Source: Streptomyces sp. R41 (GTDB lineage: Bacteria; Actinomycetota; Actinomycetes; Streptomycetales; Streptomycetaceae). Taken from it: DNA of 64,000 nt. Of this stretch, positions 54,007 through 63,171 are shown piece by piece (position 1 is the first letter of the stretch; every line of letters starts with the position of its first letter). The notes below the pieces were generated by a model that worked only from the letters and a program-made list of their open reading frames with translations, was not told the DNA's origin and did no database searches. The stretch spans positions 5,935,001-5,999,000 of the forward strand of contig NZ_CP163443.1 in NCBI RefSeq assembly GCF_041053055.1. The letters are read 5' to 3'. The position numbers were made by a program, and so were the translations under genes.

Positions 54007-55005
54007 ATGACGAAGTACGGATCCTTCCCCGGTACGCGGCCGCGGCGGCTGCGTACCTCGCCTGCGATGCGGCGCATGGTCGCCGAGACCCGCCTGCACC
54101 CCGCCGACTTCATCCTGCCCGCGTTCGTGCGGGAGGGCGTGAGCGAGCCGGTGCCGATCGCGGCGATGCCGGGCGTCGTGCAGCACACGCGGGACAGCCT
54201 GAAGAAGGCGGCCGTGGAGGCGCTGGAGGCCGGGGTGTCCGGAATCATGCTGTTCGGCGTGCCGGAGGACGAGAAGAAGGACGCGGTCGGGACGCCGGGG
54301 ACGGATCCGGACGGGATTCTGCAGATCGCGATCCGCGATGTGCGCGCCGAGGTCGGCGACGAACTGCTGGTGATGTCCGATCTGTGTCTTGATGAGACGA
54401 CCGACCACGGGCACTGCGGGGTCCTGGACGAGCAGGGGCGCGTCGACAATGACGCCACCCTGGAGCGGTACGCCGAGATGGCGCAGGTCCAGGCCGACGC
54501 GGGTGCGCACATCGTCGGGCCCAGCGGCATGATGGACGGCCAGATCGGGGTCGTCCGGGATGCCCTCGACCAGATCGGGCGCGAGGACGTCGCCATCCTC
54601 GCCTACACCGCCAAGTACTCCTCCGCCTTCTACGGACCCTTCCGGGAGGCCGTCGCCTCCTCGCTGAGGGGTGACCGGAAGACGTATCAGCAGGATCCCG
54701 CCAACGTACGGGAGTCCATGCGGGAGTTGGCCCTCGACCTGGAGGAGGGGGCCGACATGGTGATGGTCAAGCCGGCGGGGCCGTACCTGGACGTCCTCGC
54801 GAAGGTCGCCGAATCGGTCGACGTGCCCGTCGCCGCGTACCAGATCTCCGGCGAGTACTCGATGATCGAGGCGGCCGCGGAGAAGGGCTGGATCGACCGG
54901 GACAAGGCGATCCTGGAGACCCTGACCGGCATCAAGCGGGCGGGTGCGCAGAACATCCTCACCTACTGGGCCACCGAAGCCGCGCAGAAGCTAGGACGCC
55001 AGTAG
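54007..55005 (+). CDS. hemB: Porphobilinogen synthase (delta-aminolevulinic acid dehydratase)
   Basis: A 332-residue HemB that condenses two 5-aminolevulinate into porphobilinogen. The metal/active region [20 protein letters not shown] and the two Schiff-base lysines, in [14 protein letters not shown] and [12 protein letters not shown], are present, with [16 protein letters not shown]. It does not overlap hemD; a 206-bp gap with two repeats and a TAGCGT box seven bases before the ATG indicate its own, probably leaderless, promoter. The convergent imine reductase gene overlaps its last 15 bases. Confidence 0.97.
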   Translation: MTKYGSFPGTRPRRLRTSPAMRRMVAETRLHPADFILPAFVREGVSEPVPIAAMPGVVQHTRDSLKKAAVEALEAGVSGIMLFGVPEDEKKDAVGTPGTDPDGILQIAIRDVRAEVGDELLVMSDLCLDETTDHGHCGVLDEQGRVDNDATLERYAEMAQVQADAGAHIVGPSGMMDGQIGVVRDALDQIGREDVAILAYTAKYSSAFYGPFREAVASSLRGDRKTYQQDPANVRESMRELALDLEEGADMVMVKPAGPYLDVLAKVAESVDVPVAAYQISGEYSMIEAAAEKGWIDRDKAILETLTGIKRAGAQNILTYWATEAAQKLGRQ

Positions 55006-55878
55006 TTCCACCAGGCGTGAGAGGCCGTCGTCGGCGTACCCCTCGGCGATCGCCCGGTCCAGCAACTCGCGCATCGGCTCGAAGAGTTCGGTGCGCAGGC
55101 CCTGGTCGGCGAAGGTGTGCAGGAGGCCGGGGAAGGCCGCCTGGCTCACGGCGAGGCTGGAGACGTCGGTGAGGTGGCGGCCGGTGTCGACGGCGGCCGC
55201 CGTGCCGGGCACCAGGCCGTTCGCCATCGCCGTCAGCCAGTCCTTCAGCAAGGGGGCCAGCTCCCCGGCGGGGATGCCCTCCGAGCGGATCAGGGCGTAG
55301 GCCTGGGCCATGCCCGCGACCATGCCGTACATGCCCGTCAGCAGGGACAGGTCGTACAGCGCGGCCAGGCCCGGATCTGTGCCGGTCCAGCGGGTGCCGC
55401 CAAGGGCGGCAAGGGTGCTGCGGTGCCTCTCGTACGCCCGCACGTCGCCGCTGTAGAGGACGTACGCCGCCGGGGTGGCGATCATCTGCGGTACGGCCAT
55501 GATGCCGCCGTCCACGTAGGCGATGCCGTGCTCCTCCGCCCAGGACGCCAACTTCCTTGCCTGGACGGGCGTTCCGTTGGTGACGTTCACCAGGGTGCGG
55601 CCCGCGAGGGCGGTGGTGTGCGGGCGCAGGAGCTCGGTCACGTCGTCGTACGTCGTGAGGCAGACGAGGGTGAGGGGGCCGGCCGTGATGGCCTCGGCGG
55701 GGGTCTCGGCCGGGGCGGCACCCTGGGCGGTGAGGGGGCCCGTCTTGGACGGTGTGCGGTTCCAGACCGTCGTGGGGTGGCCCGCCTTCAGGAAGGCGGT
55801 GGCCAGGGCCGTGCCCATGAGGCCGAGGCCGAGGACGCTGACCGGGGGCTTGGCGTGTTCGTCGGGTGGTGTCGTCAT
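54991..55878 (-). CDS. NADPH-dependent imine reductase-type oxidoreductase
   Basis: A 295-residue beta-hydroxyacid dehydrogenase-like enzyme. It has [20 protein letters not shown] (Rossmann), a VWNRTPSKT segment that fits NADPH, and the [13 protein letters not shown] segment typical of imine reductases. The proton-donor position in [14 protein letters not shown] is Asp, not Tyr. The natural substrate is unknown. The ATG giving [10 protein letters not shown] has CAGCAT seven bases upstream; an ATG nine bases earlier is possible. Two palindromes lie in its promoter. It overlaps hemB by 15 bp at the convergent ends. Confidence 0.85.
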   Translation of the reverse strand: MTTPPDEHAKPPVSVLGLGLMGTALATAFLKAGHPTTVWNRTPSKTGPLTAQGAAPAETPAEAITAGPLTLVCLTTYDDVTELLRPHTTALAGRTLVNVTNGTPVQARKLASWAEEHGIAYVDGGIMAVPQMIATPAAYVLYSGDVRAYERHRSTLAALGGTRWTGTDPGLAALYDLSLLTGMYGMVAGMAQAYALIRSEGIPAGELAPLLKDWLTAMANGLVPGTAAAVDTGRHLTDVSSLAVSQAAFPGLLHTFADQGLRTELFEPMRELLDRAIAEGYADDGLSRLVELLAS

Positions 55879-55880
55879 GC

Positions 55881-55943
55881 CGACCATGCTGGTCGGACCC
55901 CCAACTCCCGACAAGTACCCACTAATTGGTCAGCTGCTGACCA
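55881..55943 (-). promoter_or_regulatory. Two palindromic sites upstream of the imine reductase gene
   Basis: TGGTCAGC-T-GCTGACCA (55927-55943) is a perfect 8-bp inverted repeat. CCGACC-ATGCT-GGTCGG (55881-55897) is a second, next to the start codon. They share GGTC half-sites and may bind the same dimeric regulator, which is not encoded next door. Confidence 0.55.
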
Positions 55944-55978
55944 TCTGGTAAGTGATCCTCAGCAGCCCTCGGGCGCTC

Positions 55979-56674
55979 TCAGTAGGCCAGCGCGTCGTCC
56001 AGGCTCTGCTGCCAGTACGTCACCGTGAGCTTGTCGTCGACGTACACGCCCTTCGCGGGGAGCGCCGGCCGCGCGCTGCTGCCCTTGTCGAAGGCGACCG
56101 TGAGGGTCTTGGCCGTGTAACCGTTCCCGCCGCTGCCGTCCCCGGCGGACAGGAGTACGCCCGCGTAGCCGGACTCGCCGGGAGCGAGCGTGACGACCGC
56201 CTGGGGGTGGGTCTCCTCGGCGACCGGGGGGACCGCTTGAGCCTCGCCGAAGCGGGCGATGGGGTAGCCGGTGAGGTCGCAGTTCTTCGAGCCGGTGTTG
56301 GTGACGGTGAGGAGGAGGTGGTTGAGGGGGCGGGTGACTTCGGTCGCGGTGGTCTTGGTGTTGGCGCCGTTGCAGGGGGTGTTGCGGGTGCCGCCGCCGT
56401 TCGACGTGCCGGTGGATCCGCCGGTCGTGCCTCCGGTGCTCTTGCCCGTGGATCCGGTCGTGGAGCCGCCCGTCGTGCCGCCGGTGTTCCCGGCCGGCTT
56501 CGCCGTCGAGCCCCCGGCGGGCGCCGACCCGCTCGGCTGCGTGGACGGCTTGGACGCGGAGGACGGGCCCTCGTCCCGTACGCCCTTCCCGTTGTCGCAC
56601 GCCGAGAGGGCGAGCGCGGCGAGCGCGACCGTCGTGGCGGCGAGGAGACGAGTGCGGGCGGTGCGTGCGGACAT
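55979..56674 (-). CDS. DUF4232-like lipoprotein
   Basis: A 231-residue predicted lipoprotein. The signal peptide SARTARTRLLAATTVALAAL ends in the lipobox LSAC. A Gly/Thr/Ser-rich linker of about 75 residues follows, then an external beta-domain with paired cysteines (TPCNGANTK; TNTGSKNCDLTGYPIARF) matching the DUF4232 pattern. Function unknown. ATG at 56674 with AGGGGGA upstream. It is divergent from the membrane-anchored XRE gene, and a second DUF4232-like lipoprotein lies on the far side of that gene. Confidence 0.82.
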   Translation of the reverse strand: MSARTARTRLLAATTVALAALALSACDNGKGVRDEGPSSASKPSTQPSGSAPAGGSTAKPAGNTGGTTGGSTTGSTGKSTGGTTGGSTGTSNGGGTRNTPCNGANTKTTATEVTRPLNHLLLTVTNTGSKNCDLTGYPIARFGEAQAVPPVAEETHPQAVVTLAPGESGYAGVLLSAGDGSGGNGYTAKTLTVAFDKGSSARPALPAKGVYVDDKLTVTYWQQSLDDALAY

Positions 56675-56887
56675 GGGTGATCCCCCTGTGTGGCGTGGCT
56701 GGTTGGAGCGGCCGCTCGACCGGTCGAGGGGAGCGGCGTGCTTGGATGACCCCAGCTTGTGGGGTGATCCGTCCCGGCCGCCACGGTTGCCGGGGTATTC
56801 GGGACGCCGGAACGTTCGCATGGGGTCTGACCTGGGGGAATGGCGTCCCCCTGGAACGCGGCCCGGGACGCGGGGGATGGAGGAACG

Positions 56888-58141
56888 GTGGCGGGGGTCG
56901 AGTTCGCGGAGCTGCTGCGGGAGCTGAAGGAGCGGTCCGGACTCAGTTACGGGGTGCTCGGCAAGCGGCTGCATGTGAGTGCGTCGACGCTTCATCGGTA
57001 CGTCAACGGGGATGCCGTACCGACGGATTACGCGCCCGTGGAGCGGTTCGCCCGGCTGTGCAAGGCGACTCCGGAGGAGCTGGTGGAGCTTCACCGGAGG
57101 TGGGTGCGGGCCGATCTGCTGCGGGGGCGGAAGGGGGTGGAGATCCCGGCGGCGGGTGTGGTTCCCCCGGGGGATCCTGTGCCGGATGCCGTACCGGAGG
57201 TGGAGCTGGAAGCCGTACCGGAGGTGGAGCCGGAAGCCGTCCGTGGTGGCGTGCGTCGGCGGCGTACCGTCGCCCTCGCGGGTGCCGCCGTGGCTGCCGC
57301 TGTCGTGTCCGCGGTGCTCGTCGTGAACCTCCTGCCCGGCAAGAGCGACGACCAGGGCAAGGACGCCCCAGGCAAGGGAGGGACCGTGGCTGTCGCTGTG
57401 CCGCCTGCCGATGGCACACCCGATGAAACCGCCACGTCCGACGCTAGGCACGCGTCCCCCTCGGCGTCCGCCTCGCGCCGTGGCAGCCCGACGGCGTCCG
57501 CCTCCCGGAGCGCCGCGGCGACGGCCCAGGAGTCCGTCGCCGTCACCGCGCCCGCCGTCGCCACCAACGCGTACAGGTACGAAGACCCCTGCAGCCAGCA
57601 CTATTTGGTGAACCGGAAGCCCGCTCAGGTGCCCCCGCCGCCGAGCGAGCAGGACGCGCGCGGGTGGGTCGGCGCGCTCGGCGGGGTCGCGGGCAAGGAC
57701 CAGTTCCTCGCGCTGACCGTGCAGGGGACGGGGAAGGCGACCGTCGTCCTGGAGGCGCTGCATGTGCGGGTGGTGCAGAAGGGGGCGCCGCTCGCGTGGA
57801 ACGACTACGCGATGGGCGTGGGCTGCGGCGGCGGTGTGTCGACGAAGTCCTTCGACGTGGACCTCGACGCCGGGCGGCCGGATGTCTCGCCGAAGCACGG
57901 GCAGCGGGACTTCCCGTACAAGGTGAGCGAGTCCGACCCCGAGGTCTTCTACGTGTCGGCGCACGCGCGGGCGCACGACGTGAGCTGGTACCTGGAGCTG
58001 GACTGGTCCAGCGGGAACCGGCACGGGACGGTGCGGATCGACGACGAGGGGAAGGCGTTCCGCACGAGCGGCAACGCGGGGCGGCCGGCGTACGACTATC
58101 CGCTGGGCGGGAGCGAGTGGGAGACGGCTCCCGCCGACTAG
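56888..58141 (+). CDS. Membrane-anchored XRE-type helix-turn-helix protein with external domain
   Basis: A 417-residue protein. The N-terminal XRE helix-turn-helix (EFAELLRELKERSGLSYGVL; GKRLHVSASTLHRYVNGDAV) faces the cytosol. An acidic repeat region (VPEVELEAVPEVEPEAV), one transmembrane helix (about 125-150) and a Ser/Ala-rich linker follow. An external domain starting YEDPCSQHYLVNRKPAQVPP comes last, with conserved Trp residues and a cysteine. Such proteins could pass an envelope signal to DNA; regulatory targets are unknown. GTG 56888 has GGAGG five bases upstream; the ATG at 56840 lacks this. It lies between two DUF4232-like lipoprotein genes. Confidence 0.82.
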   Translation: MAGVEFAELLRELKERSGLSYGVLGKRLHVSASTLHRYVNGDAVPTDYAPVERFARLCKATPEELVELHRRWVRADLLRGRKGVEIPAAGVVPPGDPVPDAVPEVELEAVPEVEPEAVRGGVRRRRTVALAGAAVAAAVVSAVLVVNLLPGKSDDQGKDAPGKGGTVAVAVPPADGTPDETATSDARHASPSASASRRGSPTASASRSAAATAQESVAVTAPAVATNAYRYEDPCSQHYLVNRKPAQVPPPPSEQDARGWVGALGGVAGKDQFLALTVQGTGKATVVLEALHVRVVQKGAPLAWNDYAMGVGCGGGVSTKSFDVDLDAGRPDVSPKHGQRDFPYKVSESDPEVFYVSAHARAHDVSWYLELDWSSGNRHGTVRIDDEGKAFRTSGNAGRPAYDYPLGGSEWETAPAD

Positions 58142-58180
58142 GTCGCGGTCCGGGACGCTCCCGCCGACTAGGTCGCGGTC
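58127..58180 (+). repeat. 30-bp tandem duplication at the end of the XRE gene
   Basis: GCTCCCGCCGACTAGGTCGC with GGTC after it occurs at 58127-58150 and again at 58157-58180. The duplicated unit carries the last codons and the stop codon. Confidence 0.85.
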
Positions 58181-58308
58181 GTGAACGTGCTCTGTCACCG
58201 TCGTGCCACAGACCACCGAACGGATGAACCCCCTAGGCCCGCACTGCGCTCTGAAGCTGCGAGTGCCGATGAGAGACAGGCACCTGAACTTCTACTTCGG
58301 GGGATTTC

Positions 58309-59031
58309 ATGCAGAACGGGACGCAGCACCGGACGGGTATCCGCAGAGCCGCTCTGGCGATGGTGACCGCGTCGGCGGCCACCCTGCTCATGACCGCGTG
58401 TCAGCCGGGCGGGAACGGGGCGGGGGCGGCCGATTCGCCGTCGGGCGTGCCTGCCAAGCCGGCGGCCTCCTCCGGCGCCCCGACGTCCGCGGCGTCGCGG
58501 CCCGCCGGCGCGCACTCGTCGACGCCGCCCGCGGGGAACTCCTCTCCCACGGCCGCCGGTTCGGCTTCCGCGACGGCGACGCCCTCCGCGAAGACGTGTG
58601 CCGTGTCGGACCTTGAGGCGTCCATGTACCAGGCCAAGGTCCGGCCGGACGGCACCGGGACCGGAGCGGCGATCGTCGAGTTCACCAATGTGTCCGGCAA
58701 GCCGTGTGCCGTCCAGGGCCATCCGACGGTGGCGGGGGCGGGCAACGGTTCCCCGGAGAAGAACCGTCCGCTCAAGGTGACCCCGTCGGGCTCCGCGTCC
58801 AAGGTACTGGTCGCGCCGGGCGGGAAGGCCTGGACGAAGCTGACGTTCGTCCAGGTCCAGGGTGAGGCCGACGGCTACTGCGTATCCGGATCCACACCTG
58901 TCACCTATCCGACCCTGGTGGTGGGCCTGCCGGCCGCCGGATCACACCAAGTCGCCCTCGACGACGGCGTCCTGGCCGAGTGCGACGACAAGGTGACCGT
59001 CACCGCCGTATCGGGCGTCAAGCCCTCGTAG
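58309..59031 (+). CDS. DUF4232-like lipoprotein
   Basis: A 240-residue lipoprotein. The signal peptide ends in the lipobox LLMTAC. An Ala/Ser/Pro-rich linker of about 65 residues leads to the DUF4232-like domain with cysteines in KTCAVSDLEAS, GKPCAVQGHPT, GYCVSGSTP and AECDDKVTV. Function unknown. ATG at 58309 with GGGGGA four bases upstream. It follows the membrane XRE gene and is the second lipoprotein of this type in 3 kb. Confidence 0.85.
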   Translation: MQNGTQHRTGIRRAALAMVTASAATLLMTACQPGGNGAGAADSPSGVPAKPAASSGAPTSAASRPAGAHSSTPPAGNSSPTAAGSASATATPSAKTCAVSDLEASMYQAKVRPDGTGTGAAIVEFTNVSGKPCAVQGHPTVAGAGNGSPEKNRPLKVTPSGSASKVLVAPGGKAWTKLTFVQVQGEADGYCVSGSTPVTYPTLVVGLPAAGSHQVALDDGVLAECDDKVTVTAVSGVKPS

Positions 59032-59173
59032 CACCCCAGTCGCGGGCCGCGTCCGTATCGCGGAATTGACCGGTGTAGAGGGCAGCTACCCACCTAAGCT
59101 GCCCTCACGAAGTAGCCGCAGCAGCGGCTGTTGCCGTAGCCGTAGCAGAGGCCGTTGTAGAAGGAGCCGCGTC

Positions 59174-60391
59174 GTGACCGTTGCCGAGCATGTCGATGTC
59201 GTGAGCACCGGCTCGCCCGTGCCCCCGCTCGCCGCGCGGGTCGCCGAGGTCGGTGGGTCGCCGGTGCGGGACATTCTCGCGGTCACGGCACGGCCCGAGG
59301 TGATCAACTTCGCGGGTGGGCTGCCCGCGCCGGAGCTGTTCGACGTGGAGGGGATCGCCGCCGCGTACCGGGACGTGCTGGCGGAGGTGCCCGAGCGGGC
59401 GTTGCAGTATGCGACGACCGAGGGAGAGCCCGGGCTGCGGGCCGCGCTCGCCGAGCGCACGAGCCGGCGCGGGCTGGCGACCGGAGCCGACGAGATACTC
59501 GTGACCACCGGGTCGCAGCAGGCACTGTCCCTGCTGGCCACCGCGTTGCTCGAACCCGGCGACGCCGTGCTCGTCGAAGACCCCTGCTACCTGGCGGCAC
59601 TTCAGGCGTTCCGGTTCGCGGGAGCCCGGGTGATCGCCGTGCCGGGCGACGCGGACGGCATCGATCCCCGGGCGCTGGAAGAACTGGTGACACGGGAGCG
59701 CCCCAAGCTGCTCTACACCGTGCCGACCTTCCAGAACCCGACGGGCCGGACCATGGCGGCCGAGCGGCGGGCCGCCGTCGCCTCCGTGGCCGCGCGGCGC
59801 GGGCTGTGGATCGTCGAGGACGACCCGTACGGAGAGCTCCGCTTCGAAGGCGAGCGCACGCCGTGGATCGCCTCCTACGACGGGGCAGGCGACCGGACCG
59901 TGCTCCTCGGGTCCTTCTCGAAGGTGATGGCGCCCGGGATGCGGCTCGGCTGGCTGCGCGCGCCCGCCGCGCTGCGCCGGGCCTGCGCCGTCGCCAAGCA
60001 GGCCGCCGACCTGCACACCCCGACCGTCAACCAGCTCGCCGCCGCACACTACTTGGCCGACCGGGACCTGGACGCCCATGTGGCCCGGGTCGCGGGCGTC
60101 TACCGTGAGCGGCGCGACGCCATGCTCGCCGGAATCGCCGATGCCCTTCCGGCAGGGTCCACTTGGACCCGGCCCGAGGGCGGCATGTTCCTCTGGGCTC
60201 GGCTGCCCGACTCGTACGACACCACGGCCCTGCTCCCGCGCGTGGTGGAGCAGGACGTGGCGTACGTGCCCGGCGCGCCCTTCTACGCGGGCACGCCGGA
60301 CGCGTCGACGCTGCGGCTGTGCTTCGTCACGCAAACTCCGGACGAGATCGGGGAGGGACTGCGGCGGTTGGGGAGGGGGCTGCGGGGCTAG
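59174..60391 (+). CDS. PLP-dependent aminotransferase (class I/II, 2-aminoadipate type)
   Basis: A 405-residue fold-type I aminotransferase without the N-terminal HTH of MocR regulators. It has VINFAGGLPAPELFDVEGIA, ALQYATTEGEPGLRAAL, LVTTGSQQALSLLA, VPTFQNPTGRTM and VEDDPYGELRF. The PLP lysine is in LLGSFSKVMAPGMRLGW and the substrate arginine region in STLRLCFV. Likely amino-acid-to-2-keto-acid exchange; the specific amino acid is unknown. GTG 59174 with AAGGAG seven bases upstream. The region 59100-59160 has short CAGCAGCGGCTGTTGCCGT repeats. Confidence 0.88.
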   Translation: MTVAEHVDVVSTGSPVPPLAARVAEVGGSPVRDILAVTARPEVINFAGGLPAPELFDVEGIAAAYRDVLAEVPERALQYATTEGEPGLRAALAERTSRRGLATGADEILVTTGSQQALSLLATALLEPGDAVLVEDPCYLAALQAFRFAGARVIAVPGDADGIDPRALEELVTRERPKLLYTVPTFQNPTGRTMAAERRAAVASVAARRGLWIVEDDPYGELRFEGERTPWIASYDGAGDRTVLLGSFSKVMAPGMRLGWLRAPAALRRACAVAKQAADLHTPTVNQLAAAHYLADRDLDAHVARVAGVYRERRDAMLAGIADALPAGSTWTRPEGGMFLWARLPDSYDTTALLPRVVEQDVAYVPGAPFYAGTPDASTLRLCFVTQTPDEIGEGLRRLGRGLRG

Positions 60392-60438
60392 GAGATCGGC
60401 AAGGAACCGCGGTCCACGTCACCCGCAGTCGTACCAAG

Positions 60439-61404
60439 TCACGGGCGCTGGCCCAACTTGTCCACCACGGCCGCCTTCACGAGACCCTTGACCTGCTTGT
60501 ACTTCGTGCCGCCGCTTGTACTGCCCGTCTGGCGCAGACCCAGGTAGGCGTACGTCTCCCGGTCGAAGACGAAAGCGAACGTCGCCTTGGGGTAGGAGAT
60601 CCCGATTCCGTGCCGGCCAAGGGCGTCCACCTCGTCGTGGTCGATGACGATGCCGGGCAGCTTCGCGACGGCCTCGAAGGCGGCGGCCTGCAGCCCCGGC
60701 GGCATGACCCGGGGGCCGCGCATGAGCAGGACCGCGTCCATGAACGCCATATTGTTGGTCATGTCGGAGTCGTCGCCGCCGTGCTTGAGCGCCTTGAGGA
60801 GCTCGTCGGGGTCGGTCGGCCACTTCTTGAGCTTCGCGTACTCGGTGGGCGGCCACCGCACCTCGTGCTTGGTCAGGGGCGGCTCGTCGAGGATCCTGCC
60901 CTCGTAGCTGTACCGGGAGGCCTTCGAGCCGTCCACGGAGAGCCAGCTCTCGTCCGTGAACTTCTCGACCTTCCCGCTCTTGAGCCACGTTCGTGTGGTG
61001 ACCTCCTTGGTGTAGAGGTACTGGTCGTTGCGCGGGATGGGCAGGTCGGAGCCGTCCGACCGCGACCGGTCCGCGGCCTTGTGCAGCACCTGCGCCGCGC
61101 TGAGCGTGGTCATCCGCGGCGCGTCGTCCGAGTCCTTGCCGTGGACGGCGACGACGGTGGTTCCGGCCACCGCCGCGGCGGCCGTCGCGGCGATCGCGAC
61201 ACGGAACACCAGCCGCCTGGACAGGGCGTCGGCGGTCCCCCCGCGGGTCTCCCGCGTGATGGCGTTGAGCAGTCGGGTGCGTGCGGCGGCGCGGGCCTCG
61301 TCGGTCAGCGGCGGGGTGTCGGCCTCCAGCTCCCGCACCGAAGCGAGGTCGTGCTCCCGCACTGACGTGGGGTCATCCCCCCGCACTGAAGTGAGGTCAT
61401 CCAT
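60439..61404 (-). CDS. CU044_5270-type membrane protein (probable anti-sigma partner)
   Basis: A 321-residue protein. A cytosolic N-terminal region of about 65 residues (SVREHDLASVRELEADTPPL; LTDEARAAARTRLLNAITRE) is followed by one transmembrane helix (FRVAIAATAAAAVAGTTVVA) and a large external domain with KEVTTRTWLKSGKVEKFTDE. This layout matches the CU044_5270 family that follows ECF sigma genes in actinobacteria and probably acts as its anti-sigma or co-sensor. The ATG at 61404 overlaps the sigma gene by eight bases and has AAGAGGAG upstream, so the two are translationally coupled. Confidence 0.85.
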   Translation of the reverse strand: MDDLTSVRGDDPTSVREHDLASVRELEADTPPLTDEARAAARTRLLNAITRETRGGTADALSRRLVFRVAIAATAAAAVAGTTVVAVHGKDSDDAPRMTTLSAAQVLHKAADRSRSDGSDLPIPRNDQYLYTKEVTTRTWLKSGKVEKFTDESWLSVDGSKASRYSYEGRILDEPPLTKHEVRWPPTEYAKLKKWPTDPDELLKALKHGGDDSDMTNNMAFMDAVLLMRGPRVMPPGLQAAAFEAVAKLPGIVIDHDEVDALGRHGIGISYPKATFAFVFDRETYAYLGLRQTGSTSGGTKYKQVKGLVKAAVVDKLGQRP

Positions 61405-62050
61405 GATCGGGCTCCTCTTGGACCTCTTGAAGGGCTGTGGGATCCGACCCGCCCAGTGCTTCGCGCAGTCTGCTTCGAGCCCGGTGCAGCCGCGAGCGCA
61501 CGGTGCCCACCGGTACGCCCAAGGCCTCCGCGGCCTCCGAGTAGTCGAGATCTCCCCAGGCGATCACCAGCAGCACGTCCCGGTAGCGGGCCGGCAGCTC
61601 CGCCAGGGCACCCGCCAATGCGCCGCGGGCGCTCTCGGCGCTGACTCGGGCGGCCACCCGCTCCGCCATCGGCTCGCCGCCGCCCCCCTCGCCCGGAGCC
61701 GTGGAGGCGACCCGAGACAGCGCCCGGAGACGCCGCGCCTCGGCCCTCCGGTGCTCCCCGACGAGGTTGGTGACGATCCCGTACAGCCAAGGGCGCGCCT
61801 GCGGCCTCGACAGGTCGTAACTACGGCGCCGTTGGAAGGCGATCACGAAGGTCTCGGCCATCAGGTCGTCGGCCGCTTCGGTGCCGAGCCGCCTGGCCGC
61901 GTACCGGTGGATGTCGTCGGCGTAGCGGTCGAACAGCACGGCGAACGCGTCGGGCTCACCCCAGGACCGTTCGATCACCGAGGCGTCGGAGTCGTCCTTC
62001 TCGTCCGCGCGCGGGGCACGGTGGACTCCGACGCTCGGTGAGACGGTCAC
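61397..62050 (-). CDS. ECF RNA polymerase sigma factor
   Basis: A 217-residue ECF sigma factor. Region 2 is AFAVLFDRYADDIHRYAARR with DDLMAETFVIAFQRRRSYD and WLYGIVTNLVGEH. Region 4 is LPARYRDVLLVIAWGDLDYS, EAAEALGVPVGTVRSRLHRA and RSRLREALGG. GTG 62050 is chosen because AAGAGG lies six bases upstream; longer starts at 62095 or 62101 are possible and add 15-17 residues. Its 3' end overlaps the membrane partner gene. Not a BldN or SigE relative by sequence; target genes unknown. Confidence 0.88.
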   Translation of the reverse strand: MTVSPSVGVHRAPRADEKDDSDASVIERSWGEPDAFAVLFDRYADDIHRYAARRLGTEAADDLMAETFVIAFQRRRSYDLSRPQARPWLYGIVTNLVGEHRRAEARRLRALSRVASTAPGEGGGGEPMAERVAARVSAESARGALAGALAELPARYRDVLLVIAWGDLDYSEAAEALGVPVGTVRSRLHRARSRLREALGGSDPTALQEVQEEPDHG

Positions 62051-62164
62051 TGGTCGCCTCTTGGGCTCATGGATTTCCCCCGAAGACGCGGGCATGGTCA
62101 CCTGCTGTTGGCCGATGCCCGCGATCGAGTTCCAGTTCCGCGATTTCTGCGCTTCGGTGGGGAC

Positions 62165-63046
62165 TCAGTCCCACCAGAAGGACCACGCCCGCTGACCGAG
62201 CACCTCGTGTTGCGCGTACGCGCGCAGCGCTTCGTGGTCGCCCTGCGTGATGTTGTCAGGGCAGAAGGCGAAGTGCTCGGCGGCGACCGCCTCCGCCTCG
62301 GCCGCGGTGGTGGGCGGGGCCGCCACGGAGAGGACCAGCTGGTCGAAGGTGAGGGCCACGACGCGTATGCCGAAGCGGTCCTCCCAGGAGCGGAGGGCCG
62401 CGCACAGGCGCGCCACGTCGCCCTCGTAGTTCACGGGGCCGGACCAGCCGATCGCCGCCGGGATGTCCGCGCTGCGGCGCGCCGGGACGAGCGCCAGGCG
62501 CGGATCCTTCAGCCAAGTCCCGCTGTCCGCGAGGGAGTCGGCGATCTCGGCGGCGCGCGCGTCCGGGTCGGCGTCCCGCTCGGGGGCGGGTGCGAGGCCC
62601 GGCCACGCGGGGCCGTACGGCGCGACCGTCTCGTCGTACGTCTTGGGCTCGCCGAAGAGTTCGACGACGGCTTCCTTGCCGGAGTAGTCCGCCTCGGGGC
62701 CGAGTTCGTCCTCCGCATACTCTTCCCAGAACTCCGCGAGCACCTCCTCGGCGTCGTGATCCCCGGGATACGACACCTCGCCGGGCGCCAACTCCCAGTC
62801 CTCCGGCCCGCCTTGGCCGCCGCCGACGTCTATGAGGAGGGGGAGCAGACCCGAGGTGCGCCGGGCGGGCTCCAGCGCCGCCCAGCCGCCGGGGGCCGCC
62901 GGCCCGTCGGCATGCCACAGCAACGGCTCGTGCCACGGGCCCTCGTCCGTCGCGTCGATCAGTCTCCCGGGCGGGAGCTCAAGCCCGAGCGCGCGGCCGC
63001 TCGGGTCGGCCGCCAGCTGCGGCAGCGGGTTGGGAAGTGTCGCCAT
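62165..63046 (-). CDS. DUF4253 domain-containing protein
   Basis: A 293-residue cytosolic protein of unknown function. The conserved C-terminal domain of about 110 residues (LCAALRSWEDRFGIRVVALT; VLSVAAPPTTAAEAEAVAAE; FCPDNITQG) is the DUF4253 type. The N-terminal half is Pro/Trp/acid-rich. The ATG giving MATLPNPLPQL has TACAGT seven bases upstream, so the transcript is probably leaderless; a frame extension of ten residues is unlikely. Confidence 0.85.
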   Translation of the reverse strand: MATLPNPLPQLAADPSGRALGLELPPGRLIDATDEGPWHEPLLWHADGPAAPGGWAALEPARRTSGLLPLLIDVGGGQGGPEDWELAPGEVSYPGDHDAEEVLAEFWEEYAEDELGPEADYSGKEAVVELFGEPKTYDETVAPYGPAWPGLAPAPERDADPDARAAEIADSLADSGTWLKDPRLALVPARRSADIPAAIGWSGPVNYEGDVARLCAALRSWEDRFGIRVVALTFDQLVLSVAAPPTTAAEAEAVAAEHFAFCPDNITQGDHEALRAYAQHEVLGQRAWSFWWD

Positions 63047-63126
63047 GGCAGTGACTGTAGGGGCAGGCACTGACAACGCGGCAGGGACGGGTGGTCACGC
63101 AGGTCAGGCGGGTGGTCACGCACGTC

Positions 63127-63158
63127 GGCCCCCGGTTGTTTCACCACAACCGGGGGCC
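63127..63158 (-). terminator. Terminator downstream of argS
   Basis: A perfect 13-bp stem GGCCCCCGGTTGT (63127-63139) and ACAACCGGGGGCC (63146-63158), loop TTCACC, 13 bases after the argS stop. Beyond it, 63090-63125 repeats GGTGGTCACGCA(G/C)GTC twice. Confidence 0.7.
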
Positions 63159-63171
63159 GCACGCGTCGAGT

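Noticed and set aside
55979..58216. 745-codon minus-strand frame
   Set aside because: Only its last 231 codons, with lipobox and ribosome site, are a gene; the rest is the shadow of the XRE gene.
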